From Myotis daubentonii (taxonomy: Eukaryota > Chordata > Mammalia > Chiroptera > Vespertilionidae): a stretch of 64,000 bases of DNA. This document shows positions 54,894 through 64,000 of the stretch, in pieces; position 1 is the stretch's first letter, and every line of letters starts with the position of its first letter. The DNA lies in the NCBI RefSeq assembly GCF_963259705.1, contig NC_081842.1, positions 92,680,433 to 92,744,432 on the forward strand, written 5' to 3'. Below the pieces are notes generated by a model. That model was not told where the DNA came from. It was given only the letters and a program-made list of their open reading frames with translations, and searched no databases. The translations under genes were made by a program, and so were the position numbers.

Positions 54894-55840
54894 AAGGAAT
54901 TTGCAAGCTAGTTTTTTTATTTGTTTGTTTGTTTGTTTTTTTAGAAGGGGTGGCTGCTCTCTTGGGAGATTCTTTTGGTGGTGACCTGGAAGAAGAAGAA
55001 AAGGACAGTGAGCTACTTCCAGACAGGATGCTCATGAGCACCTTTTTGTCTTACTGGAGATCCGTTGCTGTTATGCCTTGGTGGAGGATACATTTGTGCT
55101 TGGTGGCATTCTCCTTGGAAGAATGGCCAATTTCTTGGGCTAGTCTGCCTCCTGCTTGGTTATGATGTTAAGTAGAATCTACAGCGTTGACTCCACAGAG
55201 TATGAGAAGGAGAGATAGAAGGCATTTGGGACCTCTAGGCTCTGATATAGGTCCGTATTTGTGAACTTTTAGGATATTACTAGTAGAGATGGCCTCTTAT
55301 GCTAAAGGTCCTTTTACTTTCATTGCATGTTTTGGGAGTTCTGTAGTCTCATTTATTTCAGGAACAGAGAAGGACTATCTGCTTATGATTCTGTGAGGAT
55401 GAAATGGATAATGACTGTCCTGTCTCTCTCTCCTGACAGATTAATCTTCTAGGGGAAGGCAAACTATATTGGCAACTTCTTGGACTTCTGGATAATGTAC
55501 ATTTTCTGCCATTTTTTTCCCTTCTTCTTAATCCTTTTATTTTTGTCTTCATCTTGCTTTTTTATAGATACCAAATTTCATATACAATAAATTTCTGTTT
55601 TATGCATTCTTCTTGAGTTCTAGGAAAGCAGAGTGAAAACTAGCCATATGTTCCTTTGCATGTAACAGCAGAGGCCATAGTTTATAATTTTTCTAGCTTT
55701 ATTTTTTTTTAATTCAAAAACCCAGACAGGTTGATTTGAATTATGTTGAAGTCTGGAGTTTTCATTTCCAGCTAGTTGAATATAAACTCAGTCGCAATAA
55801 TATTTTAAAACCCAAAGATTTCTTTTATTTATGTTGCTAC
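54894..55840. other. Unassigned region with an exon-like segment
   Basis: No repeat recognised. A T-rich tract ending TTTTTTTAG (about 54932-54940) precedes an open stretch encoding an acidic peptide (LEEEEKDSELL), and a GTGAGC donor-like site follows. There is no independent support for a gene. Confidence 0.3.
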
Positions 55841-55849
55841 CCAAGGCTT

Positions 55850-56400
55850 TTTAACCTCCAATTTTACTTTGCTCATATTTTTTCTGTGGCCTCTCTTACT
55901 GACTTTCAGACAGCCACCTTCTGCTGTGAGCCCACATGGCCTTTTTCTCTGTGTAACCACACTCAGGATATCTCTTCCTGTTTATTGTTGCTGTTGTTGT
56001 TGTTGTTTTAAGGATATACTTTCATTGATTTCTAGATAGAGAGGAAGGGAGAAGGAGAGAGGGGAAACATCGATGTGAGAGAGAAGCATCAATTAGTTGC
56101 CTCAGGTACATGCCCTAGCTGGGAAGTAAACCTGCAAACTAGGTATGTGCCTTGACCAGAAATCAAACCCACAATCTTTTGATGAACAGAATGATGCTTC
56201 AGCCAACTGAGCCACCAGCCAGGGCTCTTCCTGTTCTTAGAATAACACCAGCTTTATTGGTTTGGTGCTCCACATTTATGATCTCACTTAACATAATTAA
56301 GTCCATAAAGGCTCTATTCCAAATACAGACACATGGGACATAAGGCTTTAACCTATTAATTTTGGGGTATGGGTTGTACAATTCGGTCTGTACATAGGGG
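55850..56400 (-). mobile_element. MLT1-type LTR split by a SINE
   Basis: Reverse MLT1 text on both sides of a SINE, with GACTTTCAGACAGCCACCTT and CCACATGGCCTTTTTCTCTG at the left and CATTTATGATCTCACTTAAC and TTAATTTTGGGGTATGGG at the right. Confidence 0.6.
55983..56224 (-). mobile_element. Old bat SINE in MLT1
   Basis: Reverse SINE with target duplications CTCTTCCTGTT at 55972-55982 and 56225-56235. Its left edge has a TTG trinucleotide run. Confidence 0.88.
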
Positions 56401-56724
56401 ACCTGAATGTATAACACAAATTAAGTAACAAATTAACTTAAAAAATTATAAGTACATTGAAGAAGGTGGGAATGAAAATCTAACTTACGTAAGATTGGAA
56501 AGTAATATTTTGCCAAACATCTATGGTGCTGGCTCAAAAGGAACTATACACAAATACTATAGATTATAAAAAATATTTAGTAATTTTTTTTCTCATAGGT
56601 GTATGGGTTACAATTCTAAAACTCTTTTATTTGTAAACTAGTTTTAACAAATAAATATGTTTTAGGTAATTAAATGAGAATTCAATTTCTCATTATGGAA
56701 GAAAGTTCTCCAGTATTGAATATA
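56401..56724. other. AT-rich sequence, nothing recognised
   Basis: No supported feature. Confidence 0.5.
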
Positions 56725-56784
56725 ATTCATCTATCTACAATCTATCTACTAATATATAGAGCTATAGATGATAGATGATAAGTA

Positions 56785-56803
56785 GGTAGATGGATAGATA
56801 GAT

Positions 56804-56869
<66 letters not shown>

Positions 56870-56870
56870 T
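56785..56870. repeat. (TAGA)n microsatellite
   Basis: About 20 tetranucleotide units with interrupted flanks. It directly replaces the first bases of Tigger1. Confidence 0.96.
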
Positions 56871-58247
56871 GTTTTATTTTGCTTTGTTTTATTGTGTTTC
56901 ATAAGTATTGTGATTTTTTACAAATTGAAAGTTCCTGGCAACCCTGTGTCCAGTAAGCCTATTGGTGCCATTTTTCCAATATCATTTTCTCACTCATTTT
57001 CCCAACAGCTTTTCTCTGTGTCACATTTTGGTAATTTTTTCAATATGATAAACTTTCTTATTATTGCTATATTTGTTATGATGATCTGTGATCAGTGATC
57101 TTTGATGTTACTATTTTAATTGTTTTGGGTCACCACAAACTACACCCATATCCGACAGTAAACTTAATTAATAAATGTGTGCATATTCTGCCTGCTTCAT
57201 TGTCATGTCATTCTCCAGTTTCTCTCCTCTCTCCTTAGATCTTCCTATTCTCTGAAACACAACAATATTGAAATTAAGCCAATTAATAACTCCATAATGG
57301 CCTCTAAGTTTTCAAGTAGAGTCAAACATCTCTCATTTTAAATAAAAAAACTAGAAATGATTAATGAGAAAGGTATGCCAAGGGAAATTCAAAAGCAAGC
57401 CCCTTTGTCGCATATGATTAGCCAAGTTGTGAATACAAAGAAAAAGTTCTTAAAAAATGTTACTCCAGTGAGCACATGGATGATAAGATACCAAGACAGT
57501 TTTATTGCTAATAATGGAGAACATTTTAGTGATCTGTATACATCAAACCAGTCATGATATTCTTTTCATCCAAAAGGTTCTGTCTTCAATGCTATGAAGG
57601 TTGAGAGAGGTGAGGAAGATGCAGGAGTTTGAAGCTAGCAGAAGTTGCTTCATGAGGTTTAAAAACATAAGACATCTCCATAACATAAAACTTCAGGTGA
57701 AGCAACAAGTACTGATGTAAAGCTACAAAAAGTTAGCCAGAAGATCTTGCTCAGATAATTAATGAAGGTGGTTACACTAAACAGATTTTCAATGTAGACA
57801 AACAGCTTTATATTGGAAGGAGATGACATATAGAACTTTCCTCGCTAGAGAGAAAAAGTTAACGCCTGACTTCAAAGCTTCAAAGGACAGGCTGACTCTC
57901 TTTTAGGGGCTAATGCAGTTGGTAACTAAGTTGAAGCCAATGCTCATTTATCATTTCAAAAATTCTAGGGCTCTTAAGAGGTATGCTAGGGGGAAATGGG
58001 AGATATCTGTAATACTACCAACAATAAAAATATATTAAAAATAATTATGCTAAATCTACTCTGTCTACATTCTATAAATGGAACAAGAAAGCCTGAATGA
58101 TAACACATCTATTTACAACATGGTTTATTGAATATTTTAAGCCCACTGTTTAGACCTACTGCTCAGAAAAAAAAAGCATATGTCTTTAAAATTATCACTG
58201 CTCATTGACAGTAATGCTATGGGGTGGAAAGGTACAAAAAGATGATT

Positions 58248-58466
58248 ATTTTTTAAATATATTTTTTTATGAATTTCAGAGAGGAAAGGAGAGGGAGAAA
58301 GAGATAGAAACATCAATGATGAGAGAATCATTGATTGGCTGCCTCCTGCACACTCCCTGCTGGGGATTGAGCCTGAAACCTGGGCCTGTGCCCTTGACCA
58401 GAATTGAATCTGGGACCCTTCAGTCTGCAGATGGACACTCTATTCACTGAGCCAAACCAGATGGGG
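58248..58466 (-). mobile_element. Ves-type SINE in Tigger1
   Basis: Reverse SINE flanked by TGATT at 58243-58247 and 58467-58471. Tigger1 text is continuous across it. Confidence 0.88.
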
Positions 58467-58607
58467 TGATTGTTGTTTTTATGCCTACTAACTCAACATC
58501 CATACTGCAGCTCATGGATCAAGGGGTAATTTTGACTTTCAAACCTTATTATTTATGAAATGCATTTTGTAAGGCTATAGCTGCCATAGATAGTGATTCC
58601 TCTAATG

Positions 58608-58832
58608 CAGTGGTTCTCAACCTTTCTAATGCCACGACCCTTTAATACAGTTCCTCATGTTGTGGTGACCTCCAACCATAAAATCATTTTTGTTGCTACT
58701 TCATAACTGTAATTTTGCTACTGTTATGAATCGTAATGTAAATATCTGATATGCAGGATGTATTTAGGTGACCCCTGTGAAAGGGTCATTCGATCCCCAA
58801 AGGGGTCACGACCCACAGGTTCAGAACCACTG
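58608..58832 (+). mobile_element. SPIN hAT transposon in Tigger1
   Basis: It starts CAGTGGTTCTCAACCTTTC and ends GGTTCAGAACCACTG. Perfect 8-bp target duplications CTCTAATG lie at 58600-58607 and 58833-58840. It keeps GGGGTCACGACCCACAGG, which the copy at 50156 lacks. Non-coding. Confidence 0.96.
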
Positions 58833-59386
58833 CTCTAATGGATCATGGCAATAAAAATTAATTTTTTTTAAAAAAAATTCACCTTTTTAGATGTCAACAA
58901 GAACATTAATGATTTCTAGTGTTTAAAAGAGGTTAAAATGAGAACATTAACAGGAGTTTGGAAGAAGTTGATTACAACCCCCTGGATAACTTTGAGGGTT
59001 TTAAGACTTCAGTGAAGGAAGTAATTATAGCGGAAATAGCAAGAGAACTAAACTTAGAACTGGAGCCTGAAGCTGTGACTGACTTGCTGCAATCTCATGA
59101 TAAAACTAATGGATAATAAGTTGTTTTATATGGATAAGCAAAGGAAGTGATTTCTTGAATGGAATCTACTCCTGGTGAAGACTTTGTGAAGATTTCTGAC
59201 ATCACAAGAAAATATTTAGAATATTATATAAACTAAGTTGATAAACAGTAGAAGGGTTTGAGAGGATTGATTCCATTTTTGAAGGATATTCTACCACTGG
59301 TAAAATGCTATCAAAGAGCATTGCATGCTACAGAGAAATAAGTGTGTTCATAAAAGAAGAGTTAATCATGTGGCAAATTTCATTGC

Positions 59387-59663
59387 CAACACTAATGACA
59401 ATGCAATGTTTTCTTGGTCTTAGAGTCTCATGATTTATATCTACATATATAATAATTAAAATTATTCATGTGTAATTTTCAGTTGCATTTATTATATTTT
59501 TAGATATAGACTTTGACTTTCTTCTAAAGTTCTTTAAGTTCTATGATAAATCTTATTTAAAACTATAATGTAGTGTAAAACTATATTTTCAAAAAAAAAT
59601 TGACATATGAGAAGATGCAGCACTGTAGAATAGGGGAGACCGAAGTACTCCGTGAGTAACTTT
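59387..59663 (+). repeat. Unknown 277-bp repeat, copy 1 (in Tigger1)
   Basis: It interrupts Tigger1 between ..AATTTCATTG and TTGTCTTAGTTTAAG.. and is about 91% identical to 61435-61711. It is AT-rich and non-coding. A run CTTTAAGTTCTATGATAAA and GATGCAGCACTGTAGAATAG are landmarks. Family unknown. Confidence 0.75.
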
Positions 59664-60015
59664 GTCTTAGTTTAAGAAACTCCCATAGACATTCCAGCCA
59701 TCAGCAACCACCACCATGATTAGTCAGCGGCCATCACCATTGCGGCTAGATCCTCTACCAACAAAAAGGTAATGACTCACTTACTGAAGTTCCAAATGGC
59801 AATTATAATTTATTTTTAGCAATAAAGCATTTTTAAATTAAGGCATGTACATTGTTCCACATTTAACAAATGAGTTTATACTATAGTATAGTAATATAAA
59901 CATAACTTTATACACATTAGAAAACCAAAACATTTTTCATAACTCACTTTATTGAAACATTCTATTTATTGTGGTGGTCTGGAAGTGAACCTACAATATC
60001 TTTGAGGTATCACTG

Positions 60016-60759
60016 TACAGATATATAGGTATATATCTTCAGATAAATAGGTAGATACATAAATATAAATCTATGAATATGCATCAGGTAGTACACATGA
60101 TTATGTTTCCTAGCTCTGCCTATTCAGAGACCCTAGAAATAATGATACTCACATAGCAATGAGCACATTTATTTTCTCTGATTTTGGTTCCTAAATGTTA
60201 TCTCTAAGTAAAGAAACAAGAGTGACTTAAAAATGATTAATCCTTGGGCTGGGCAAGATGCATCAAGTTGAGCTAAAAAAAAAAAAAAACCTTATAGTTT
60301 ATAAAGTAAGGAAGTGAATATATGTAGATATTGATATAGATATAGACTAGACATAGATGCAGACATAACATATATAGGCATAGACATAGACACAGATATG
60401 TGTGCATGTTGAAAAGGTATAGAAGGCATTCTGAGAAAGTTCTCAATGACCATAGCTGGCACAATTAAATAAAACAATAATAATAATTTAAAAAATAATA
60501 ATAAATGGCAGGTTATAGAAGCAAATAAATATGTATGAGTCCATATTTTTATGAACAAACACATAATTTGAGTAAACAAATTTCTGGGAACATAGTACAG
60601 CTCCCCCTTGGAGAAAAATTCCAATGAGTGATATAAAAGAAATAAGGGAATAAGGACAATAATATATATATATATATATAGTTAGAACACCATTGTAATA
60701 CTTGAAGAAGGAAAGGTTCAAATGAATATTAAAATCAGTGGTCAAAGATTGAAGAGAAA
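60016..60759. other. AT-rich low-complexity sequence
   Basis: ATAG/ATATAG-rich stretches (60020-60090, 60310-60410) and a short TA run (60661-60680). No gene. Confidence 0.5.
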
Positions 60760-61385
60760 TAGATATTTGTATAGTCTCAAAGAATCTCCTAAAGACATTT
60801 ACTGATTGCAAAGGGAAAACAAATAACTACAGTGGAAAAATCCCCAAACACATCTTTAATAAAATGATCAGAATTAATGTCTATGGTAATCAGCATATCA
60901 TTACCTAGCCCAGGTTTATTTCACTGAGAAGGGCAAATGATATGTTATTCTTGCAAAAAAAAAAACAAACAAAAAAAACACACAACCTCAACCTAATTAT
61001 GAGATAACTTCAGTCAAACTTGAAAAGTACTCTAGACAACATCAGACTAGCATTCTTCAAAAGTGGAAAGGTCATGAAGGTCAAGGAAAGATTGAAGGGC
61101 TGTTACAGATTGAAAAAGACCGAGAAGACATAACAATGCAATTTTGGATCCTGGGTTGGACTCTGTAGCAGGAAAAAATTATTAGTGGAAAATCTTTTAA
61201 AGTCTAAATAAAATCTATAGTTTAGTTATTAGTATTTTGCTAATATTAATCTATTAGTTTTAATAATGATACTATAATTATTGAGATGTTAAGTTTAGGG
61301 GAAGCTGGGTGAAGGGTGTGTAGGAAATGTCTGTACTATTTTGCAGCTTTTCTGTACATATAAATTTGTTTCAGAAAACAAAGGA
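60760..61385 (+). mobile_element. Old L1M-type 3' UTR
   Basis: Landmarks GGTCATGAAGGTCAAGGAAA, GATCCTGGGTTGGACTCTG, TAGTTTAGTTATTAGTATTT and GGGGAAGCTGGGTGAAGGGT are those of an old mammalian L1 3' region. An A/C-rich low-complexity run interrupts it at 60954-60983. Confidence 0.6.
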
Positions 61386-61434
61386 CATATAAAATATTAA
61401 TTTAATTTTCTTCTCTGGATTTTACTTATAATTT

Positions 61435-61711
61435 CAACATTAATTACAATGTGATGTTTTCTTGGTCTTAGAGTCTCATAATTTATATCTACATATATAA
61501 TAACTAAAATTGTTCATGTATAACTTTCAGTTGCATTTACTATATTTTTAGATATAGACTTTGACTTCCTTCTAAAATTTTTTAAGTTCTATGATAAACT
61601 TTATTTAAAACTATAATGTAGTGCAAGACTATATTTTCAGAAAAAAATTAACATAGGAGAAGATGCAGCACTGTAGAATAGTGGAGACTAAAGTACTCTG
61701 TTAGTAACTTT
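61435..61711 (+). repeat. Unknown 277-bp repeat, copy 2
   Basis: Same orientation and same length as 59387-59663; I count about 25 differences, mostly transitions. The sequence outside both copies does not match, so the unit is sharply bounded. Confidence 0.75.
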
Positions 61712-63170
61712 TCCACTTCTTTTTAAATAATGGAAAGAAAAGGAAGTTTAAGCTTTGATGCTTTGGTGGCATGACTTGTGGACCTTGTTGGCCATGCATG
61801 CTGTAGAAGGGGAAATATGAGTAGCTGTCTAATTGGCATTGTTTCCCAAGAAGTCATTATGCATCCAGCATAGTATGGGCAATTTCAATATGACAATAAT
61901 TCAATCACCTCAACCAGTGCATGGAAATGTGAGTTGGTTTAATGCATTGATGAACACCTAAGTTTTACAACTCCAGGGAATGTTACCTGAGGTATGATTT
62001 CGACAAGTGATTTTAATAAACATTAATTTGAGATATTTTCCACTTCTCCTGGCTCATACATTTTTTTTAATGCTATGGCTGTCTCATTCTAATTAAAAAT
62101 TCAACAAAAAATGTTCTTTCTCAAACACTCTCTTCCTTAGATGACTTAGGATGACTTAGACTTTTCTTATTGTTGTAATTATAATAGTTCAAAAATATAG
62201 AGTACTTAAAAATAGAGATAACACATTCTAGTCAAGTTTATAAAATCACATGATTAAAAAACACTTTTGGGGAATTATAATGGATTAGTCTTCTAACCCA
62301 GGATGTCAATATTCAAAATAAGTTCAATTACCATTTCACCCAATGTTTAATGCACTTAAAGGATCATTTTAAAAAGTCACATATTAATCAGATATGAAGA
62401 TAACTAGGAAATAAATGGCTGCATAGATGTATTGCTTTGATTAATAAAATGTAATTATGTGAAGGTAAATGAGATTTTTCTTCTGAATATTAGTAACAGG
62501 AGCAAAGCAAATTTAAAGAAGCAAATTAATATATTAATATCTCTTCAGCATACAGTTAAATGGACACAGTTTGCAAAACTCCAGGCACATAACGTATATT
62601 GGTTGCATTCCTTTTTAATTTTTTCTTCAATATTCAAATCAAAATATAATAGACTTCATTAAGTCACATTTAGATTTCTAACAAATTACAAGATTTGTCT
62701 TTTGAGATTTTCAGATGAATGGTGTTTATATTTTTATTATACTTATTATGAAAGAAGATAATCTAGAACCTGCTATTTTTTTACTCAAATAAAATGATAA
62801 TACTTTGAAAAATTAGATTCATATGGACAAATTTTCTTAAAATGTTAATAAAATTGTTTTAAACTTCTTTGTACTAAAATAAATCCTAATCCTTCCAAAG
62901 ACCTAGATGTTTGAAAATGCTATAGACAAATTACATCTTTTAGGTAATTAGAACAAGGTTCATATACAAAACCTTCATTCAAAATGACAATGCCTTCCTA
63001 CATCAGAAAGTATTTCTAAAAACTTATATTAAAAATAATTTAAGTGTATGATCATTTTTAAATTTTAATAAAGTTAACATTAATAGCATGATAGTAAATT
63101 ACCAGTTTCAGAAGTAAGAAATCACAAACTTCTCATACTGATCTTTTTTCTTATTAAAAAAACACATCAT
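61712..63170. other. AT-rich single-copy-looking DNA
   Basis: No repeat, exon or RNA recognised. Confidence 0.5.
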
Positions 63171-63180
63171 GTTGTACTTT

Positions 63181-63435
63181 AATTTTTTTATTTTTATTTT
63201 TTTAATAAAAAATATTACTGAGTTGACTACCAAGTGACCAAAGGGCTGAGTGTAGGAGGCGTGGGGGCGTGGGGGCGTGGAGACGTGGAGAGCATCAGAG
63301 CGTGGGGCCGTTGGGAGCGTAAGGCTGGGGACCTGGGGATGTACGGGGCGTGGGGCGTGAGAGGCATGGCTTGCGAGGGGGCGTGGGGAGGGGGAAATGT
63401 GGGCCCGTGGGGGCGTGGGGGCGTGGGGCGTCTCG
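63181..63435 (-). mobile_element. VNTR-bearing retro-insertion of unknown family
   Basis: Direct repeats TGTTGTACTTT (63170-63180 and 63436-63446) enclose a GC-rich tandem array of GGGGGCGTGG units (63255-63432) and, at the left, a T-rich tract that reads on the minus strand as an A-rich tail. So on the minus strand it is array, short unique part, then A-tail, as in a LINE-mobilised composite element. No known bat family was recognised. Confidence 0.65.
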
Positions 63436-63504
63436 TGTTGTACTTTTACATAGTATTTGAGTGATGTTATATTGATAAAAGTGCTCTCAGACCTTGATTT
63501 TCAA

Positions 63505-63590
63505 GCTGAAGTTCCAGGGCCTATAGCAACCGCATCACTTGGGAGCTTGTAAGAGATGCAGAATCTTGTGCTCCAATTCAGACCTTTTGT
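63505..63590 (+). mobile_element. MER5-type hAT fragment
   Basis: GCATCACTTGGGAGCTTGTA and AGATGCAGAATCTTGTG match the MER5 family. Old. Confidence 0.5.
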
Positions 63591-63617
63591 ATTAGAGACT
63601 GACAAGTACTATTCTAA

Positions 63618-63795
63618 GACACCGATTCTCTACTTTGACTATACATTAGAAACACTGAAAATTTAAAAATAAAGTACTGATGCTTTTCCAACCTCGGGAA
63701 TTCTGAATTACTACACGTGTGGCATAATTTAAACATGAGTATTTTAAGCTTCCAGGTGATTCCAACATGCAGCGAAGTTTGAGAACCATTTTAAG
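63618..63795 (+). mobile_element. MER5-type hAT element
   Basis: Decayed ends of the same type as 3813-4033 (GATTCTCTACTTTGACTATA at the left, CCAGGTGATTCCAACATGCA and TTTGAGAACCATTT at the right). Confidence 0.6.
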
Positions 63796-63888
63796 ATACA
63801 TAATCAATCACCAATAGGTAACATGTTGACAACTGTGACCCACCTAATAAAAGTCAATTATAGTGATGGTTATTTTTATTTTTGTTAA

Positions 63889-63970
63889 CACGTTAAGTGC
63901 CCAGCCTGTTTTGTCTTCTGGATGGAAACTGTAGTGTCAGTCACCAGAGACTGACTGGGCGCTTAATGTG
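63889..63970 (+). mobile_element. Miniature piggyBac-type element
   Basis: An 82-bp element with terminal inverted repeats CACGTTAAGTGCCCAG and CTGGGCGCTTAATGTG (14 of 16 matching). TTAA lies on both sides (63885-63888 and 63971-63974), the target of piggyBac transposases. Young piggyBac elements are known in Myotis. Non-coding. Confidence 0.82.
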
Positions 63971-64000
63971 TTAAAGAGAAATTAACTTATTTCAGATTTT

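Larger units (their letters stand above)
57297..59800 (+). pseudogene. Tigger1 transposase pseudogene
   Basis: This is the decayed gene of a pogo-type DDE transposase. Its start ATGGCCTCTAAG is visible at 57297, but an in-frame TAG follows within ten codons. Later recognisable parts include AATTTTCAATGTAGACAAAC-like text in the catalytic core, GGACAGGCTGACTCTCTTTT and CTCATTGACAGTAATGC around the second catalytic region. Stops, indels and three nested elements disrupt it. No function is possible from this copy. Confidence 0.88.
56871..60015 (+). mobile_element. Tigger1 DNA transposon, nearly full length, three insertions
   Basis: It follows the Tigger1 (pogo-like Tc1/mariner) sequence from its 5' region (TTTTACAAATTGAAAGTTCC, GATGATCTGTGATCAGTGAT) through the transposase to the 3' terminus (GGTGGTCTGGAAGTGAACCT, TTTGAGGTATCACTG). 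Subtracting the SINE (58248-58466), SPIN (58608-58832) and a 277-bp unknown insert (59387-59663) with duplications leaves about 2.4 kb, the expected full length. The first bases are lost at a TAGA microsatellite. Confidence 0.93.

Noticed and set aside
57297..59800. Domesticated transposase gene
   Set aside because: An early stop, many indels and three insertions exclude a conserved coding role.

Overview
The window is repeat-dense nuclear DNA from a mammal, and the repeat mix points to a vesper bat (Vespertilionidae, Myotis-like). The indicators are many short Helitrons with a 5' TC start and a 3' hairpin followed by CTAG (HeliBat type), tRNA-derived Ves-type SINEs, SPIN and nhAT-type hAT transposons with 8-bp target duplications, a TTAA-flanked piggyBac-type miniature element, and bat-type LINE-1. 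Family names come from memory of the families; no database search was run. I found no intact host gene, no functional RNA gene and no CRISPR array. Every long open frame examined is LINE-1 debris, a low-complexity or minisatellite frame, or unsupported.

Layout: 1-7.6 kb is a pile-up of LINE-1 pieces in both orientations, interrupted by a Helitron, an LTR candidate, a SINE and a palindromic hAT element. 7.6-13.8 kb holds SINEs, microsatellites, an MLT1-type LTR and a large minisatellite-bearing Helitron (12443-13800). 13.8-22.3 kb has further Helitrons, including a head-to-tail set at 16612-19615 whose last member carries a nested SINE and nhAT. 22.3-29 kb is mostly AT-rich single-copy-looking DNA with an old hAT split by an MLT1 LTR. 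29-41 kb has old LINE-1, SINEs, three copies of a composite Helitron (32168-33209, 37021-38155, 38747-39882), a second large minisatellite Helitron (33290-34346) and a well-bounded solo LTR (36351-36924). 41-46 kb has MLT1 and other LTR remnants, SINEs and a U6 pseudogene. 46-54 kb is two LINE-1 blocks, one split by a Helitron at a clean A/T target and one carrying a SPIN element and a run of three head-to-tail Helitrons. 54-60 kb is SINEs, an MLT1 split by a SINE, and an almost full-length dead Tigger1 (56871-60015) carrying three nested insertions. 60-64 kb has an L1M tail, a duplicated 277-bp segment, a GC-rich VNTR retro-insertion, MER5-type fragments and a tiny piggyBac MITE.

The elements do not form a pathway, but their nesting gives a clear insertion order. 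The most interesting signals are in the Helitrons. Several carry an inverted pair of CTCF-core-like motifs. Others carry a promoter-like cluster of CCAAT, octamer and YY1-like motifs near their 5' end. Two Helitron types occur fused at the same junction in three places, as if they moved as one unit. Two other unexplained items are a 277-bp repeat found twice (about 91% identical), one copy inside Tigger1, and a VNTR-plus-A-tail insertion with 11-bp target duplications.
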